Assembly (NCBI GenBank): GCA_016125165.1
Contig: WGMH01000001.1
Location: 496,001-560,000, forward strand
From: Alphaproteobacteria bacterium
GTDB taxonomy: Bacteria; Pseudomonadota; Alphaproteobacteria; Micropepsales; Micropepsaceae
Reading direction: 5' to 3'
Length of the DNA: 64,000 nt
The translations under genes and the position numbers were made by a program. The notes under the pieces are model-generated. The model did no database searches, was not told the origin of the DNA, and was given only the letters and a program-made list of their open reading frames with translations. Numbering within the stretch: the first letter of the stretch is position 1; each line of letters opens with the position of its first letter. Below are positions 27,869 to 36,362 of this stretch, in pieces.

Positions 27869-28471
27869 CTAAAGTTCGCGCCGTGCCTTGAAGGCGGCGC
27901 TGAGCGTGCCTTCATCGAGATAGTCGAGTTCGCCGCCCACCGGCACGCCATGCGCCAGCCGCGTGACCTTCACGCCAGAGGCCGCAAGCGTATCCATCAA
28001 ATAATGCGCGGTGGTCTGGCCCTCGACGGTGGCATTCATGGCAAGGATCACTTCATCCACGCCACGGGACACGCGATCGATCAAGCTTGCCATGTTGAGG
28101 CGCTCGGGTGTCACGCCATCGAGCGCGGAAAGCGCGCCGCCGAGCACATGATAGCGGCCGCGAAACACGCCCGCGCGCTCCAGCGCCCATAGATCGGCCA
28201 CATCTTCCACCACGCACAGCACATGGGTCTCGCGGCGCGGATCGCGGCACAGTGAGCAAGGCGAGGTGGTATCGAGATTGCCGCAGGTCTCGCACACCTT
28301 GATCGCGGCGGCGGCTTCGCGCATGGCGAGCGCCAGCGGATCAAGCAACTGCTCGCGTTTTTTCAACAGGACGAGCGCGGCTCTTCGCGCGCTGCGGGGC
28401 CCGAGGCCCGGCAATTTGGCGAGAAGCTGTATGAGCCGCTCGATTTCAGCGCCTGCGGGAAGCGATGCCAT
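27869..28471 (-). CDS. recR: Recombination mediator RecR
   Basis: 200 residues. Helix-hairpin-helix [14 protein letters not shown] at the N-terminus, a four-Cys zinc finger ([16 protein letters not shown]) and a Toprim domain with [12 protein letters not shown]. It loads RecA with RecFO. Directly downstream of ybaB (stop and start adjacent) in the conserved dnaX-ybaB-recR order. Confidence 0.97.
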   Translation of the reverse strand: MASLPAGAEIERLIQLLAKLPGLGPRSARRAALVLLKKREQLLDPLALAMREAAAAIKVCETCGNLDTTSPCSLCRDPRRETHVLCVVEDVADLWALERAGVFRGRYHVLGGALSALDGVTPERLNMASLIDRVSRGVDEVILAMNATVEGQTTAHYLMDTLAASGVKVTRLAHGVPVGGELDYLDEGTLSAAFKARREL

Positions 28472-28792
28472 TCAGATGCCAAGGCCCGGAATGTTCGGAA
28501 TGCCCATGTCGCGCGCCATGCGCTGCATCTCTTCGGAGACACGGCGTTCGAGCTTGGCCTTTGCATCTGCATGTGCGGCGACGATCAGGTCTTCGACTAT
28601 CTGGCGATCTTCCGGTTTCAGCAGAGATGGATCGACCAAGAGCTTTTTCAGATCGTTCTTGCCGGTGAGCGTGACCTTCACCATGCCGCCGCCGGAAATT
28701 CCTTCAACCTCGATGGCGGCCATCATGGCCTGCATCTGTTGCGTTTTGGCCTGAATGTCTTTCGCCTGCTTGAAAAGATCGGAAAGCTGCAT
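28472..28792 (-). CDS. ybaB: YbaB/EbfC nucleoid-associated protein
   Basis: 106 residues from ATG 28792; the frame extends upstream inside dnaX but homology begins at QLSDLFKQAKDIQAKTQQMQ. The core GISGGGMVKVTLTGKNDLKKLLVDP is typical. Small dimeric DNA-binding protein. Its start lies against the dnaX stop (28794). Confidence 0.94.
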   Translation of the reverse strand: MQLSDLFKQAKDIQAKTQQMQAMMAAIEVEGISGGGMVKVTLTGKNDLKKLLVDPSLLKPEDRQIVEDLIVAAHADAKAKLERRVSEEMQRMARDMGIPNIPGLGI

Positions 28793-28793
28793 G

Positions 28794-30557
28794 TCAGGAA
28801 TCCTCATCCGCGACGGGTTCGGCGGCGGGCAAATCTTCGTTGAGATCGCGCACACCGATCACTTCGGCACCGGGAAAGCGATCCAGCACCGCGCGTACCG
28901 CCGGCACCTGCATCACACTTTCGAGTTTGGCGGCTTTGTCGGCGCGTTTCTGTTCGGCAATCGTAGGCGCGCCGCCTTCGCGCGCTACCGTCACGACCCA
29001 GCGCTGGCCCGTCCAGTCTTTCAGTTTTTGCGCCAGATCGCCCGCCAGCGTGCGGGGCGCGCGTGGGCCGGGACGAAATTCCAGCTGGCCCATTTCCAGC
29101 CGCACCAGATGCACATCGTTTTCGATGTGTACCTTCAGCATTGGAGAGCCCTTGGCCGATGCGAGCGCCGCAACCTCCTCCAGGGTGCGCAATACCGGCG
29201 CCGTCGTTTGCTGCGCGGTGGGCTGAGGCGCGGCCTGCATCACGGCTTCGCCGCCGCGCATGGCCTGTGCGCGCGCACCACTACCATTGCCGCCAGACAC
29301 CGGTGACGGCGCGCGCGGTGACGGCGGCGCGCCATTGCCATCCATCACATCGCGCACGAGTTTGTCCGTCGGCGGCAGATCGGCGGCATAAGAAAGCCGG
29401 ATCAATGCCATTTCCAGCGCCGCCATCGGCCGGGTGGCATCGCGCACTTCGAAGAGGCCCTTCAACAGAAGCTGCCACGCGCGCGAAAGCGACGGCACGG
29501 AGAGTTTCGAGGCCATCTCCGATGCGCGTTTGGCTTCGGCGCTGGAGCCGTCGAAGAATCCTTCCGCACCCGGCGCAACTTTGGTGCGCGTAAGGAAGTG
29601 CACGGTCTCCAGCAAATCCTGCATCACTGCCAGCGGATCGGCGCCGCGATCGTAAAGTTCGGAGAGATCGGAAAGCGCTTCGGCAATCTTGCCGCCCATC
29701 AGCTTTTCGAACAGGTCGAGAATGCGGCCACGATCCGCCAGGCCCAGCATCGCGCGCATGGTTTCGGCGTTGATGGTATCGCCCTCGCCATGCGCGATGG
29801 CCTGATCGAGCAGCGAGAGCGCATCGCGCGCCGAACCTTCCGCCGCGCGCGCGATCAGCGCCAGCGCGCCATCTTCGATGGCAACGCTTTCCTTCTCCGC
29901 GATGGATTTCAGATGCGCCATCAGCTCCGGCGATTCGATGCGGCGCAGATCGAAGCGCTGGCAGCGCGACAGCACCGTGACCGGCACCTTGCGAATTTCC
30001 GTGGTGGCGAACACGAATTTCACATGCGGCGGCGGCTCTTCCAGCGTTTTCAAAAGGCCGTTGAAGGCCTGCTTCGAGAGCATGTGCACTTCGTCAATGA
30101 TGTAGACCTTGTAGCGCGCGCTCGCCGGGGCATAGCGCACCCCTTCGATGATCTCGCGGATGTCGTCGATGCCGGTGCGGGAGGCGGCGTCCATCTCCTG
30201 CACGTCCACATGCCGGGATTCGGCAATGGCGACGCAGGGCTCGCACACGCCGCAGGGCTGGATGGTGGGCGAAGTGTTCTTCCCGTCCGGCCCGATGCAG
30301 TTGAGCGCGCGGGCGATGATGCGCGCGGTCGTGGTTTTGCCCACGCCGCGCACGCCGGTGAGCATGAAGGCATGCGCGATGCGGCCCGTGGCGAAGGCAT
30401 TCTTGAGGGTGCGGACGAGCGCTTCCTGCCCGATCAGCCCGGTGAAGTCCGAGGGGCGGTATTTGCGCGCCAGAACGCGATAGGCCTCGGCCCCCTTGCC
30501 GGGTTTCGGCGTGGGTTCCAGGCCCAAATCCAGCGAATTTTCGGTCTCTTCGGCCAT
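28794..30557 (-). CDS. dnaX: DNA polymerase III subunit gamma/tau
   Basis: 587 residues from ATG 30557 (MAEETEN); a GTG at 30581 is in frame but would fall across TATAGT, which looks like a -10 element. The clamp-loader AAA+ core has YRPSDFTGLIGQE, Walker A GVRGVGKTTTAR, a four-Cys zinc module (C...CGVCEPC), DEVH Walker B and the sensor 1 ATTE segment. Tau-like C-terminus from about 400. I see no strong A6 frameshift signal for a separate gamma form. Confidence 0.95.
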   Translation of the reverse strand: MAEETENSLDLGLEPTPKPGKGAEAYRVLARKYRPSDFTGLIGQEALVRTLKNAFATGRIAHAFMLTGVRGVGKTTTARIIARALNCIGPDGKNTSPTIQPCGVCEPCVAIAESRHVDVQEMDAASRTGIDDIREIIEGVRYAPASARYKVYIIDEVHMLSKQAFNGLLKTLEEPPPHVKFVFATTEIRKVPVTVLSRCQRFDLRRIESPELMAHLKSIAEKESVAIEDGALALIARAAEGSARDALSLLDQAIAHGEGDTINAETMRAMLGLADRGRILDLFEKLMGGKIAEALSDLSELYDRGADPLAVMQDLLETVHFLTRTKVAPGAEGFFDGSSAEAKRASEMASKLSVPSLSRAWQLLLKGLFEVRDATRPMAALEMALIRLSYAADLPPTDKLVRDVMDGNGAPPSPRAPSPVSGGNGSGARAQAMRGGEAVMQAAPQPTAQQTTAPVLRTLEEVAALASAKGSPMLKVHIENDVHLVRLEMGQLEFRPGPRAPRTLAGDLAQKLKDWTGQRWVVTVAREGGAPTIAEQKRADKAAKLESVMQVPAVRAVLDRFPGAEVIGVRDLNEDLPAAEPVADEDS

Positions 30558-30621
30558 CTCGAACGGACTATAGCAAGGCACCGCGCCAGCGCGCGCCCCG
30601 AAATTTTCGTGCCTGTGGATG

Positions 30622-30720
30622 AGGTGAGAGCCCGGCCGCGACCCGAAGCGGATTCGTTACGGCTGCTTCGTTCCCGACCTGACCGGATTGGCGAGAGCTT
30701 CGCCCGCAACCGGACCCTCG
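30622..30720 (-). ncRNA. ffs: Small signal recognition particle RNA (4.5S-like)
   Basis: Minus-strand RNA of about 95-100 nt upstream of dnaX. The conserved apical core is GGTCAGGTCGGGAACGAAGC followed by AGCC: a GGAA tetraloop closed by TCG/CGA and the symmetric loop that binds Ffh. The outer helix GAGGGTCCGG (from 30719) pairs with CCGGGCTCTC (ending 30626) in 10 bp with two G-U wobbles, and CGAAGC pairs with GCTTCG inside it. The exact ends are inferred from this pairing. The trmJ reading frame terminates inside it. Confidence 0.9.
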
Positions 30721-31508
30721 GGGCCGGATATAGGCGCTTCCGGCCCCGATTGCGAGTCGGGCGCCGCCTTCTGCCGGTTGCGCCGGTGCTTGCCCTTCGA
30801 GAGCGCCACGATCACCCCGCGCAGGGTCTGCACATCCTGATTGGTCAGTTCCGCCCGGTGCAGCATGGCGCGCAGATACTGGATCATCGCCCCGGCCTTG
30901 TTCGGCGGGTAGAGGAAGCCCGATTTCATCAACTCGTCTTCCAGATGCGCGAAGAGATGCTGCATTTCCTCGCCCGTGGCGGGCCTGGCGAGCGGCCCAT
31001 GCTCGATGCGCGCGGCAGCCGTTTCATCGCCCTGCCGGAACCACTCATAGGCGTTCAGCAGCACCGCCTGCCCGAGATTGAGCGAGGCGAATTCGGCGGT
31101 GGGAATGGTGATGATGGCGGATGCCAGCGACACTTCTTCATTGTCCAGCCCCGCCCGTTCATTGCCGAACAGAAGACCCGTCTTCGCCCCGCCCGCCGCG
31201 CTCGCCCGAAGGCGCGTGGCCGCTTCGGTGGGTGTCAGCACGGGCTTGGAGATGCCACGATCGCGCGCCGTCGTGGCATAGACAAGCTGCAGATCGGCAA
31301 GCGCCTCGGCCAGCGTCTCGAAGACCCGCGCGGCTGCAAGGATATCGCCCGCATTGGCGGCCATGGCCTCGGCCTTCGTGTTCGGCCAGCCATCGCGCGG
31401 GTCCACGATGCGCAAGTCCGACAGCCCGAAATTCTTCATCGCGCGCGCGGCCGCGCCGATGTTTTCCCCCAATTGGGGCCGGGACAGGATGATGGCGGGT
31501 GCGATCAT
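30657..31508 (-). CDS. trmJ: tRNA (cytidine/uridine-2'-O-)-methyltransferase TrmJ-like
   Basis: 283 residues, SPOUT methyltransferase. Motifs: [35 protein letters not shown] and [21 protein letters not shown], the knotted SAM site of TrmJ. It methylates position 32 of the anticodon loop. The C-terminus is odd: its last 20 or so residues (ending [10 protein letters not shown]) are encoded by the SRP RNA sequence, and the TAA at 30657-30659 lies within that RNA. The true body of the enzyme ends earlier, around [12 protein letters not shown]. Confidence 0.9.
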   Translation of the reverse strand: MIAPAIILSRPQLGENIGAAARAMKNFGLSDLRIVDPRDGWPNTKAEAMAANAGDILAAARVFETLAEALADLQLVYATTARDRGISKPVLTPTEAATRLRASAAGGAKTGLLFGNERAGLDNEEVSLASAIITIPTAEFASLNLGQAVLLNAYEWFRQGDETAAARIEHGPLARPATGEEMQHLFAHLEDELMKSGFLYPPNKAGAMIQYLRAMLHRAELTNQDVQTLRGVIVALSKGKHRRNRQKAAPDSQSGPEAPISGPEGPVAGEALANPVRSGTKQP

Positions 31509-31575
31509 TGCGTGTTTTGACCTGACGGCATCCCCCCGCTATACCCCGGCCCGCTCCCCATTTTCGAGGCCCCCC

Positions 31576-32790
31576 ATGGACAAGATCAAGGTTGCCAACC
31601 CGGTCGTCGAGCTCGACGGCGACGAGATGACCCGCATCATCTGGGATCTCATCAAGAAGAAGCTGATCCTGCCCTATCTGGACATCACCCTCGAATATTA
31701 CGACCTCGGCGTGGAACACCGCGATGCCACCAACGATCAGGTCACCATCGACGCCGCTGAGGCCATCAAGAAGCATGGCGTGGGCGTGAAATGCGCCACC
31801 ATCACGCCCGACGAAGCCCGCGTAGAGGAATTCAAGCTCAAGAAGATGTGGAAGTCGCCCAACGGCACGATCCGCAACATTCTGGGCGGGGTGATCTTCC
31901 GCGAGCCGATCATCTGCAAGAACGTGCCGCGCCTCGTGCCGGGCTGGACGCAGCCCATCGTCATCGGCCGCCATGCCTTCGGCGATCAGTACCGCGCCAC
32001 CGATTTCAAATTCCCCGGCAAGGGCACGCTCACCATCAAATTCGTGGGTGAAGACGGCAAGGTGATCGAACACGAAGTGTTTCAGGCACCGGGCTCGGGC
32101 GTCGCGATGGCGATGTACAACCTCGACGATTCGATCCGCGATTTCGCGCGCGCTTCGATGAACTACGGCCTGAACCGCAAGTATCCCGTCTATCTCTCCA
32201 CCAAGAATACAATCCTCAAGGCCTATGACGGCCGCTTCAAGGATCTGTTCCAGGAAGTGTTCGACGCGGAATTCGCCGGCAAGTTCAAGGCAGCGGGCAT
32301 TACCTACGAGCACCGCCTGATCGACGACATGGTCGCCTCCGCGCTCAAGTGGAGCGGCGGCTATGTATGGGCGTGCAAGAATTACGATGGCGACGTGCAG
32401 TCCGACACCGTGGCGCAGGGCTTCGGTTCGCTCGGCCTGATGACGTCAGTGCTGATGACGCCGGACGGCAAGACGGTGGAAGCCGAAGCCGCGCACGGCA
32501 CGGTGACGCGCCACTACCGCGAACACCAGAAGGGCAAGGCGACGAGCACCAATTCCATCGCCTCAATCTTCGCGTGGACACGTGGCCTTGCGCACCGCGC
32601 CAAGCTGGACGGCAACGAGAAGCTGGCGAAGTTCGCCGACACGCTGGAGAAGGTATGCGTCGATACGGTCGAAAGCGGCTTCATGACGAAGGATCTCGCG
32701 CTTCTCGTCGGCCCCGATCAGAAGTGGCTCACGACCGAAGGCTTCCTCGACAAGGTCGATGAGAACCTCAAACGCGCCATGGCAGCCTGA
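31576..32790 (+). CDS. icd: NADP-dependent isocitrate dehydrogenase (eukaryotic-type)
   Basis: 404 residues from ATG 31576 with GAGG upstream. The sequence [23 protein letters not shown] at the start and [19 protein letters not shown] with the isocitrate-binding Ser-Asn-Arg residues identify the type II IDH common in alphaproteobacteria. It decarboxylates isocitrate to 2-oxoglutarate in the TCA cycle. Divergent from trmJ; no repressor site was recognised. Confidence 0.97.
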   Translation: MDKIKVANPVVELDGDEMTRIIWDLIKKKLILPYLDITLEYYDLGVEHRDATNDQVTIDAAEAIKKHGVGVKCATITPDEARVEEFKLKKMWKSPNGTIRNILGGVIFREPIICKNVPRLVPGWTQPIVIGRHAFGDQYRATDFKFPGKGTLTIKFVGEDGKVIEHEVFQAPGSGVAMAMYNLDDSIRDFARASMNYGLNRKYPVYLSTKNTILKAYDGRFKDLFQEVFDAEFAGKFKAAGITYEHRLIDDMVASALKWSGGYVWACKNYDGDVQSDTVAQGFGSLGLMTSVLMTPDGKTVEAEAAHGTVTRHYREHQKGKATSTNSIASIFAWTRGLAHRAKLDGNEKLAKFADTLEKVCVDTVESGFMTKDLALLVGPDQKWLTTEGFLDKVDENLKRAMAA

Positions 32791-32795
32791 TCGCA

Positions 32796-33188
32796 ATGCT
32801 CCGGACAGCGAAATGCTGCTGTCAGGATTGCGCCATCGCCGTTGAGGGCGAACCCGCCCTCAACGCCATCTGCCACTGCCAGAGCTGCCGCCGCCGCACT
32901 GGCACGGCATTTGGCTGGTCTGTCTATTTTCCCGACGACAGGGTGATCGCCATCACGGGCACGCTGATGGCTTATACAAAAGACGGCGAAGCCGGTTATA
33001 AGCGCCACTTCTGCGCGCGTTGCGGCACCACGCTCTACTGGAAGAGCTTCGGCTTCATGGCCGATCACACCGGCATTGCCGGAGGCTGCTTTGCTGACGA
33101 TTCCGTCGCAGCGCCAAACATGTCTGCGCAGCACAGTTCGCATTACGACTGGCTGTCGCTTCCGGCCGATTGGCTTCATGCCGGCTGA
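32796..33188 (+). CDS. GFA family protein (CENP-V/GFA zinc domain)
   Basis: 130 residues. Zinc-binding cysteines: CCCQDC, CHCQSCRRRTGTAF and FCARCGTTLYW, in the GFA order. Members include glutathione-dependent formaldehyde-activating enzyme but most are uncharacterised. It follows icd by 5 bases and may be cotranscribed. Confidence 0.9.
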   Translation: MLRTAKCCCQDCAIAVEGEPALNAICHCQSCRRRTGTAFGWSVYFPDDRVIAITGTLMAYTKDGEAGYKRHFCARCGTTLYWKSFGFMADHTGIAGGCFADDSVAAPNMSAQHSSHYDWLSLPADWLHAG

Positions 33189-33265
33189 ATTCGGGCAGGC
33201 CCTGCCCTTGGTCCCGCATCGCAAATGTCCGCAAGCTGTGGTCTATTGCCCGCAGGAGGTGCTGC

Positions 33266-34498
33266 ATGTCGGGTGGGCCCGGTTCGGATATCGATTATAG
33301 AATTCTGTTTGAAAAATCTCCGGCACAATTTCTCGTGCTCGACCGCCAGTTCAACGTTCTGGCGGCAACGGATTCCTACTGCCGCGCCGCGCGCGTTGGC
33401 CGCGATGTTCTGACCGGCCGCAACATTCTCGACCTCATTCCACTGGATGGGCCGCCCTCTCACCGCGAAGCCGCGATTGCCTTACGCGAATCCCTGGAGC
33501 GCGTTGTGCGGCTTGAAAAGTCCGACGCGATGCCAATCCAGCGTTTCGACATCCAGACAAGCGATGGCGAGATCGAGGAACGTTACTGGAGCACGATGAA
33601 CTCGCCGGTCTTCGACGAGGCGGGGCGCCTCTGCTGGATCATCTACCGGGTGCGCGATGTCACCAACACCACGCTTGATCCGAAATCCGAAGCCGCGCGG
33701 CGGGAACGCGAGGAAGAGCTTGTTTCCATCATCGCGCGGCTGCGTGGCGCGAACGAGGAATTGGCGCGGCTGGACGAATTGCGCGCAGGGCTGACGCAGA
33801 TGGCCCGGCTGAATACAGTTGCGATCATGGCGTCAGCGCTGGCACACGACATGGCGCAGCCCGTGGCCGCGGCCCGCAATTTCCTCGCCGCGTTGCGCCG
33901 CAGTAACTGGTTCCAGAGCGATAAAAGGGAACAGGCTGGCGATCTTCTCGGCAAGATCGAAGCACAGATCGAGCGCGCCAGCAGCATTATCAGAAACCTT
34001 CGCCAGTATATGACCGCGGGCGAAGGGCAGAAGCAGGTCGATGATCTTGCCGATCTCGTTCATGAGGCGGTGAAACTGTCCGATCCCGTTCTCAAGGTGA
34101 ACAATGTGGAGATCGACATTGCCATCGAACAGAACGTTGAAGTCGTTGTCGATCGCGTGCAGATTCAGCAGGTTCTCATCAATCTGATCACCAATGCGGC
34201 GGATGCCATGCGCGACAGCGCCAACCGCCGGATATTCATTCGCTCGCAGATCGCCGACGGCGCGTTGCGCGTCGATGTTGCCGACACCGGCACCGGGCTC
34301 GCGCCGGATGTGGCGCAGCGCCTGTTCGAGCCCTTCACGACGACGAAGTCATCGGGCATGGGACTTGGCCTTCCCATCTGCCGCCAGATCGTCAAGGAAC
34401 ATGGCGGCAACATGTGGGCATCGGCCAACGTGCCAGTGGGCACGGTGTTCTCCTTCACCCTGCCGCGGAATTCGGGCGAAGACAGCGAAGCCGCCTGA
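33266..34498 (+). CDS. PAS-domain sensor histidine kinase (soluble, orphan)
   Basis: 410 residues from ATG 33266, with a strong AGGAGG 7 bases upstream (the frame is open from 33170 but lacks a site). One PAS domain (about 10-130), a linker coiled coil, then HisKA with H194 in ALAHDMAQPVAAARNFL, the FixL/DctB-type H box, and an ATPase domain (NLITNAADAM, DTGTGLAPD, GLGLPICRQI). No membrane segment, so a cytosolic sensor; no response regulator adjacent. The stop abuts that of the convergent secreted-protein gene. Confidence 0.9.
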   Translation: MSGGPGSDIDYRILFEKSPAQFLVLDRQFNVLAATDSYCRAARVGRDVLTGRNILDLIPLDGPPSHREAAIALRESLERVVRLEKSDAMPIQRFDIQTSDGEIEERYWSTMNSPVFDEAGRLCWIIYRVRDVTNTTLDPKSEAARREREEELVSIIARLRGANEELARLDELRAGLTQMARLNTVAIMASALAHDMAQPVAAARNFLAALRRSNWFQSDKREQAGDLLGKIEAQIERASSIIRNLRQYMTAGEGQKQVDDLADLVHEAVKLSDPVLKVNNVEIDIAIEQNVEVVVDRVQIQQVLINLITNAADAMRDSANRRIFIRSQIADGALRVDVADTGTGLAPDVAQRLFEPFTTTKSSGMGLGLPICRQIVKEHGGNMWASANVPVGTVFSFTLPRNSGEDSEAA

Positions 34499-35104
34499 TC
34501 AGAACGGCACCAGCACGTACCCGTTTGTGCCGTTGGGGTTCGACGACAGAACCGCCGTTGCCACGAAGGGTGCAGCCATGAAGTTTGAGCCTGGCGTCGG
34601 ATCATCCGTCAAAGACAGCGTGTAAGACCCGATAGGCTGGTTTGCCGGCAGGGTCGTGCCTGCGGGGATCGTCAAGGTAATAGGATCGGTCACCACGTGA
34701 TCGGCGGAGACTGTGATCTGGCCTTCGCTCCAGCCGGCGCCGGATGACCATGCGTTGCTGCGCCAGCGCGCCTGTCCCCACTTCGCCGTGATGGCGACTG
34801 TCGCCGGACCACGAATGGGCGAGCTCTGGTACGCGTAGGCAAGTTTCATCTCGAAGGTCCAGCTATGCGGGTTCGGATGTGTTTTCACGACGGACAGGAC
34901 AATGCGTGGCGGCGAATCCGGTTTGGTGCCAGCCGTATCAACGTACGGCACCGCATGGGGCAGCGCGTTTGGCTGCAAAGAGCCCGGTTGCCTGACCGGC
35001 TTGGTGTTTTTGACAACAGCCTTTTCTGCGGCATGAGCCGTGCCTGCACCAAGAGCAAGACACATGAACATGGCGGCCACAAAGCGGTAGGGTTGTTTTT
35101 GCAT
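34499..35104 (-). CDS. Secreted protein of unknown function, paralogue 1
   Basis: 201 residues from ATG 35104 (GAGGGAAG upstream); the frame is open far upstream but unconserved there. A signal peptide (about 1-26, ending AHAA) leads into a linker and a beta-rich domain: KPDSPPRIVLSVVKTH, GPATVAITAKWGQARWRS, VVTDPITLTIPAGTTLP and GSYTLSLTDDPTPGSNF. It matches the next gene (paralogue 2) along its length. No catalytic motif is recognised. Periplasmic or secreted. Confidence 0.75.
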   Translation of the reverse strand: MQKQPYRFVAAMFMCLALGAGTAHAAEKAVVKNTKPVRQPGSLQPNALPHAVPYVDTAGTKPDSPPRIVLSVVKTHPNPHSWTFEMKLAYAYQSSPIRGPATVAITAKWGQARWRSNAWSSGAGWSEGQITVSADHVVTDPITLTIPAGTTLPANQPIGSYTLSLTDDPTPGSNFMAAPFVATAVLSSNPNGTNGYVLVPF

Positions 35105-35151
35105 CACTTTCGCTTCCCTCAACGGCAGTTTCACCGTGTTGTGCGCGGACG

Positions 35152-35781
35152 TCAGAAATTCACGCAGACCTGACCATTGTTTCCCGATGGATTGGTCGAA
35201 AGATGCGCTGTGGCGCAAAAGGGCCCCTGATGCGCGCTCATGCCCGGCGTTGTGTTGTCCACCAGGATGAGGGTGTACGATCCGATGGTCTGACCTGTCG
35301 GTGGTGTTGTTCCTGCGGGAATGGTGAGGGTCACGGGATTGGTGATGACAAAGTTGGCAATGGTCGGCGTGCCTTCCTGCCATTGCGTTCCCACGTTCAC
35401 GCCGCCACCGCTGCGCCAATGTGCAAGCGCCCATGACGCATCAATCGTCACCGTCGCAGGACCGTGGATAGGCGTGCTTTGCGTCGCGTAGGTGATATCC
35501 ATTTTGAAGTTGTAAAATTTGTTCTGCACCACGGTCTTGCTGACCGTGAGAACGATCCTTGACGGCGAATCCGGTTTGGGGCCGGAGAGATTTCGGCCGA
35601 CCACGCTCGGGGTTCCTGATTTGGGTTTGGGTGTGACGACGGGTGCCGTCTGTTTGCCGTCGGTTTCGACCGCCTTGGGAAGCGACTTGTCAGCGGCCAT
35701 CGTTGGGCTCGGCGCGAACATTCCCAAGGAGAAAACGGCCCATGCCGCAGCCAGGATTTGACCGGTTTGATGCTTGCCCAT
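35152..35781 (-). CDS. Secreted protein of unknown function, paralogue 2
   Basis: 209 residues from ATG 35781 with GGGGGACAGG upstream. Signal peptide about 1-29 (ending TMAA). The mature part repeats the paralogue 1 pattern: KPDSPSRIVLTVSKTV, GPATVTIDASWALAHWRS, TNPVTLTIPAGTTPP, GSYTLILVDNTTPGMS. Two cysteines unique to this copy (FCATA and QVCVNF near the C-terminus) could form a disulfide. It is 47 bases upstream of paralogue 1 and probably cotranscribed. A LexA-like box (35909-35923) lies in the divergent promoter region. Confidence 0.75.
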   Translation of the reverse strand: MGKHQTGQILAAAWAVFSLGMFAPSPTMAADKSLPKAVETDGKQTAPVVTPKPKSGTPSVVGRNLSGPKPDSPSRIVLTVSKTVVQNKFYNFKMDITYATQSTPIHGPATVTIDASWALAHWRSGGGVNVGTQWQEGTPTIANFVITNPVTLTIPAGTTPPTGQTIGSYTLILVDNTTPGMSAHQGPFCATAHLSTNPSGNNGQVCVNF

Positions 35782-35908
35782 GACCTGTCCCCCGAATGGA
35801 TGAGCAACACTCGCTTTGTGCGCCGGGGAACACAAGGCGCAGTCTTGCCGGTGCGGGCGCCGGCACGCCGGCGCCATGCGGAATCTGCAATCCCCGTCCT
35901 GCAATTTT

Positions 35909-35923
35909 GTTCTTGTTATGTTC
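35909..35923 (+). promoter_or_regulatory. LexA-like SOS box upstream of the VOC gene
   Basis: GTTC-TTGTTAT-GTTC exactly matches the alphaproteobacterial LexA consensus GTTC-N7-GTTC, 50 bp before the VOC gene start and about 130 bp from the divergent secreted-protein gene. A chance match is possible, since about two are expected per 64 kb on both strands. Its intergenic position and close likeness to the recA box favour a real site. Confidence 0.45.
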
Positions 35924-35972
35924 CTTCTGGCGCCATAGGCTCTGCGAACAAACACGGGCAAGGGAGATGGTG

Positions 35973-36359
35973 ATGATCGGATATGTGACGATCGGGGCAG
36001 CAGACGGTGAGGCGTCCGGCAAGTTTTACGATGCAGTGTTCGGCGCCATTGGGGTTGAACGCAAATTCGCCGATGGCGGCTGGATCGGATACGGACCCAA
36101 AGGCGCGGACAGCCATAATGTCTATGTGTGCCCGCCGTTCGACGGCAAACCGGCTACCGGCGGCAATGGCTCAATGCTGGCCTTCATCGCGCCGTCCAAG
36201 GATGCCGTTGGCGCGGCGTACGAAGCCGGCCTGAAGAACGGCGGCAAGGATGAAGGCGCGCCGGGACCGCGGCCTGCCGATTCGACCACCTTTTATGGTG
36301 CCTATCTGCGCGATCCGACCGGAAACAAGATCTGCGTGTTCGCCAAGGGGCCGTTTTAG
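35973..36359 (+). CDS. VOC (glyoxalase/bleomycin-resistance) family protein
   Basis: 128 residues from ATG 35973, 6 bases after AGGGAG; an ATG at 35967 touches that site and is less likely. The vicinal-oxygen-chelate fold is shown by YVTIGAADGEASGKFYDAVFGAIG at the start and GAYLRDPTGNKICVF at the end. The substrate is unknown; relatives include lactoylglutathione lyase-like and resistance proteins. A LexA-like box upstream suggests damage-inducible expression, which is inference. Confidence 0.85.
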   Translation: MIGYVTIGAADGEASGKFYDAVFGAIGVERKFADGGWIGYGPKGADSHNVYVCPPFDGKPATGGNGSMLAFIAPSKDAVGAAYEAGLKNGGKDEGAPGPRPADSTTFYGAYLRDPTGNKICVFAKGPF

Positions 36360-36362
36360 GGC

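Noticed and set aside
29598..31520. A 640-codon plus-strand open frame antisense to dnaX and trmJ
   Set aside because: It lies opposite two well-conserved genes in high-GC DNA, where long antisense frames are common, and its product is Arg/His-rich with no recognisable domain.
35856..35875. Inverted repeat GGCGCCGGC-AC-GCCGGCGCC as a terminator between the secreted protein and VOC genes
   Set aside because: The two-base loop is too small, no T-run follows and the flanking genes are divergent, so a terminator there makes little sense; it may be a GC-rich palindrome of no function.
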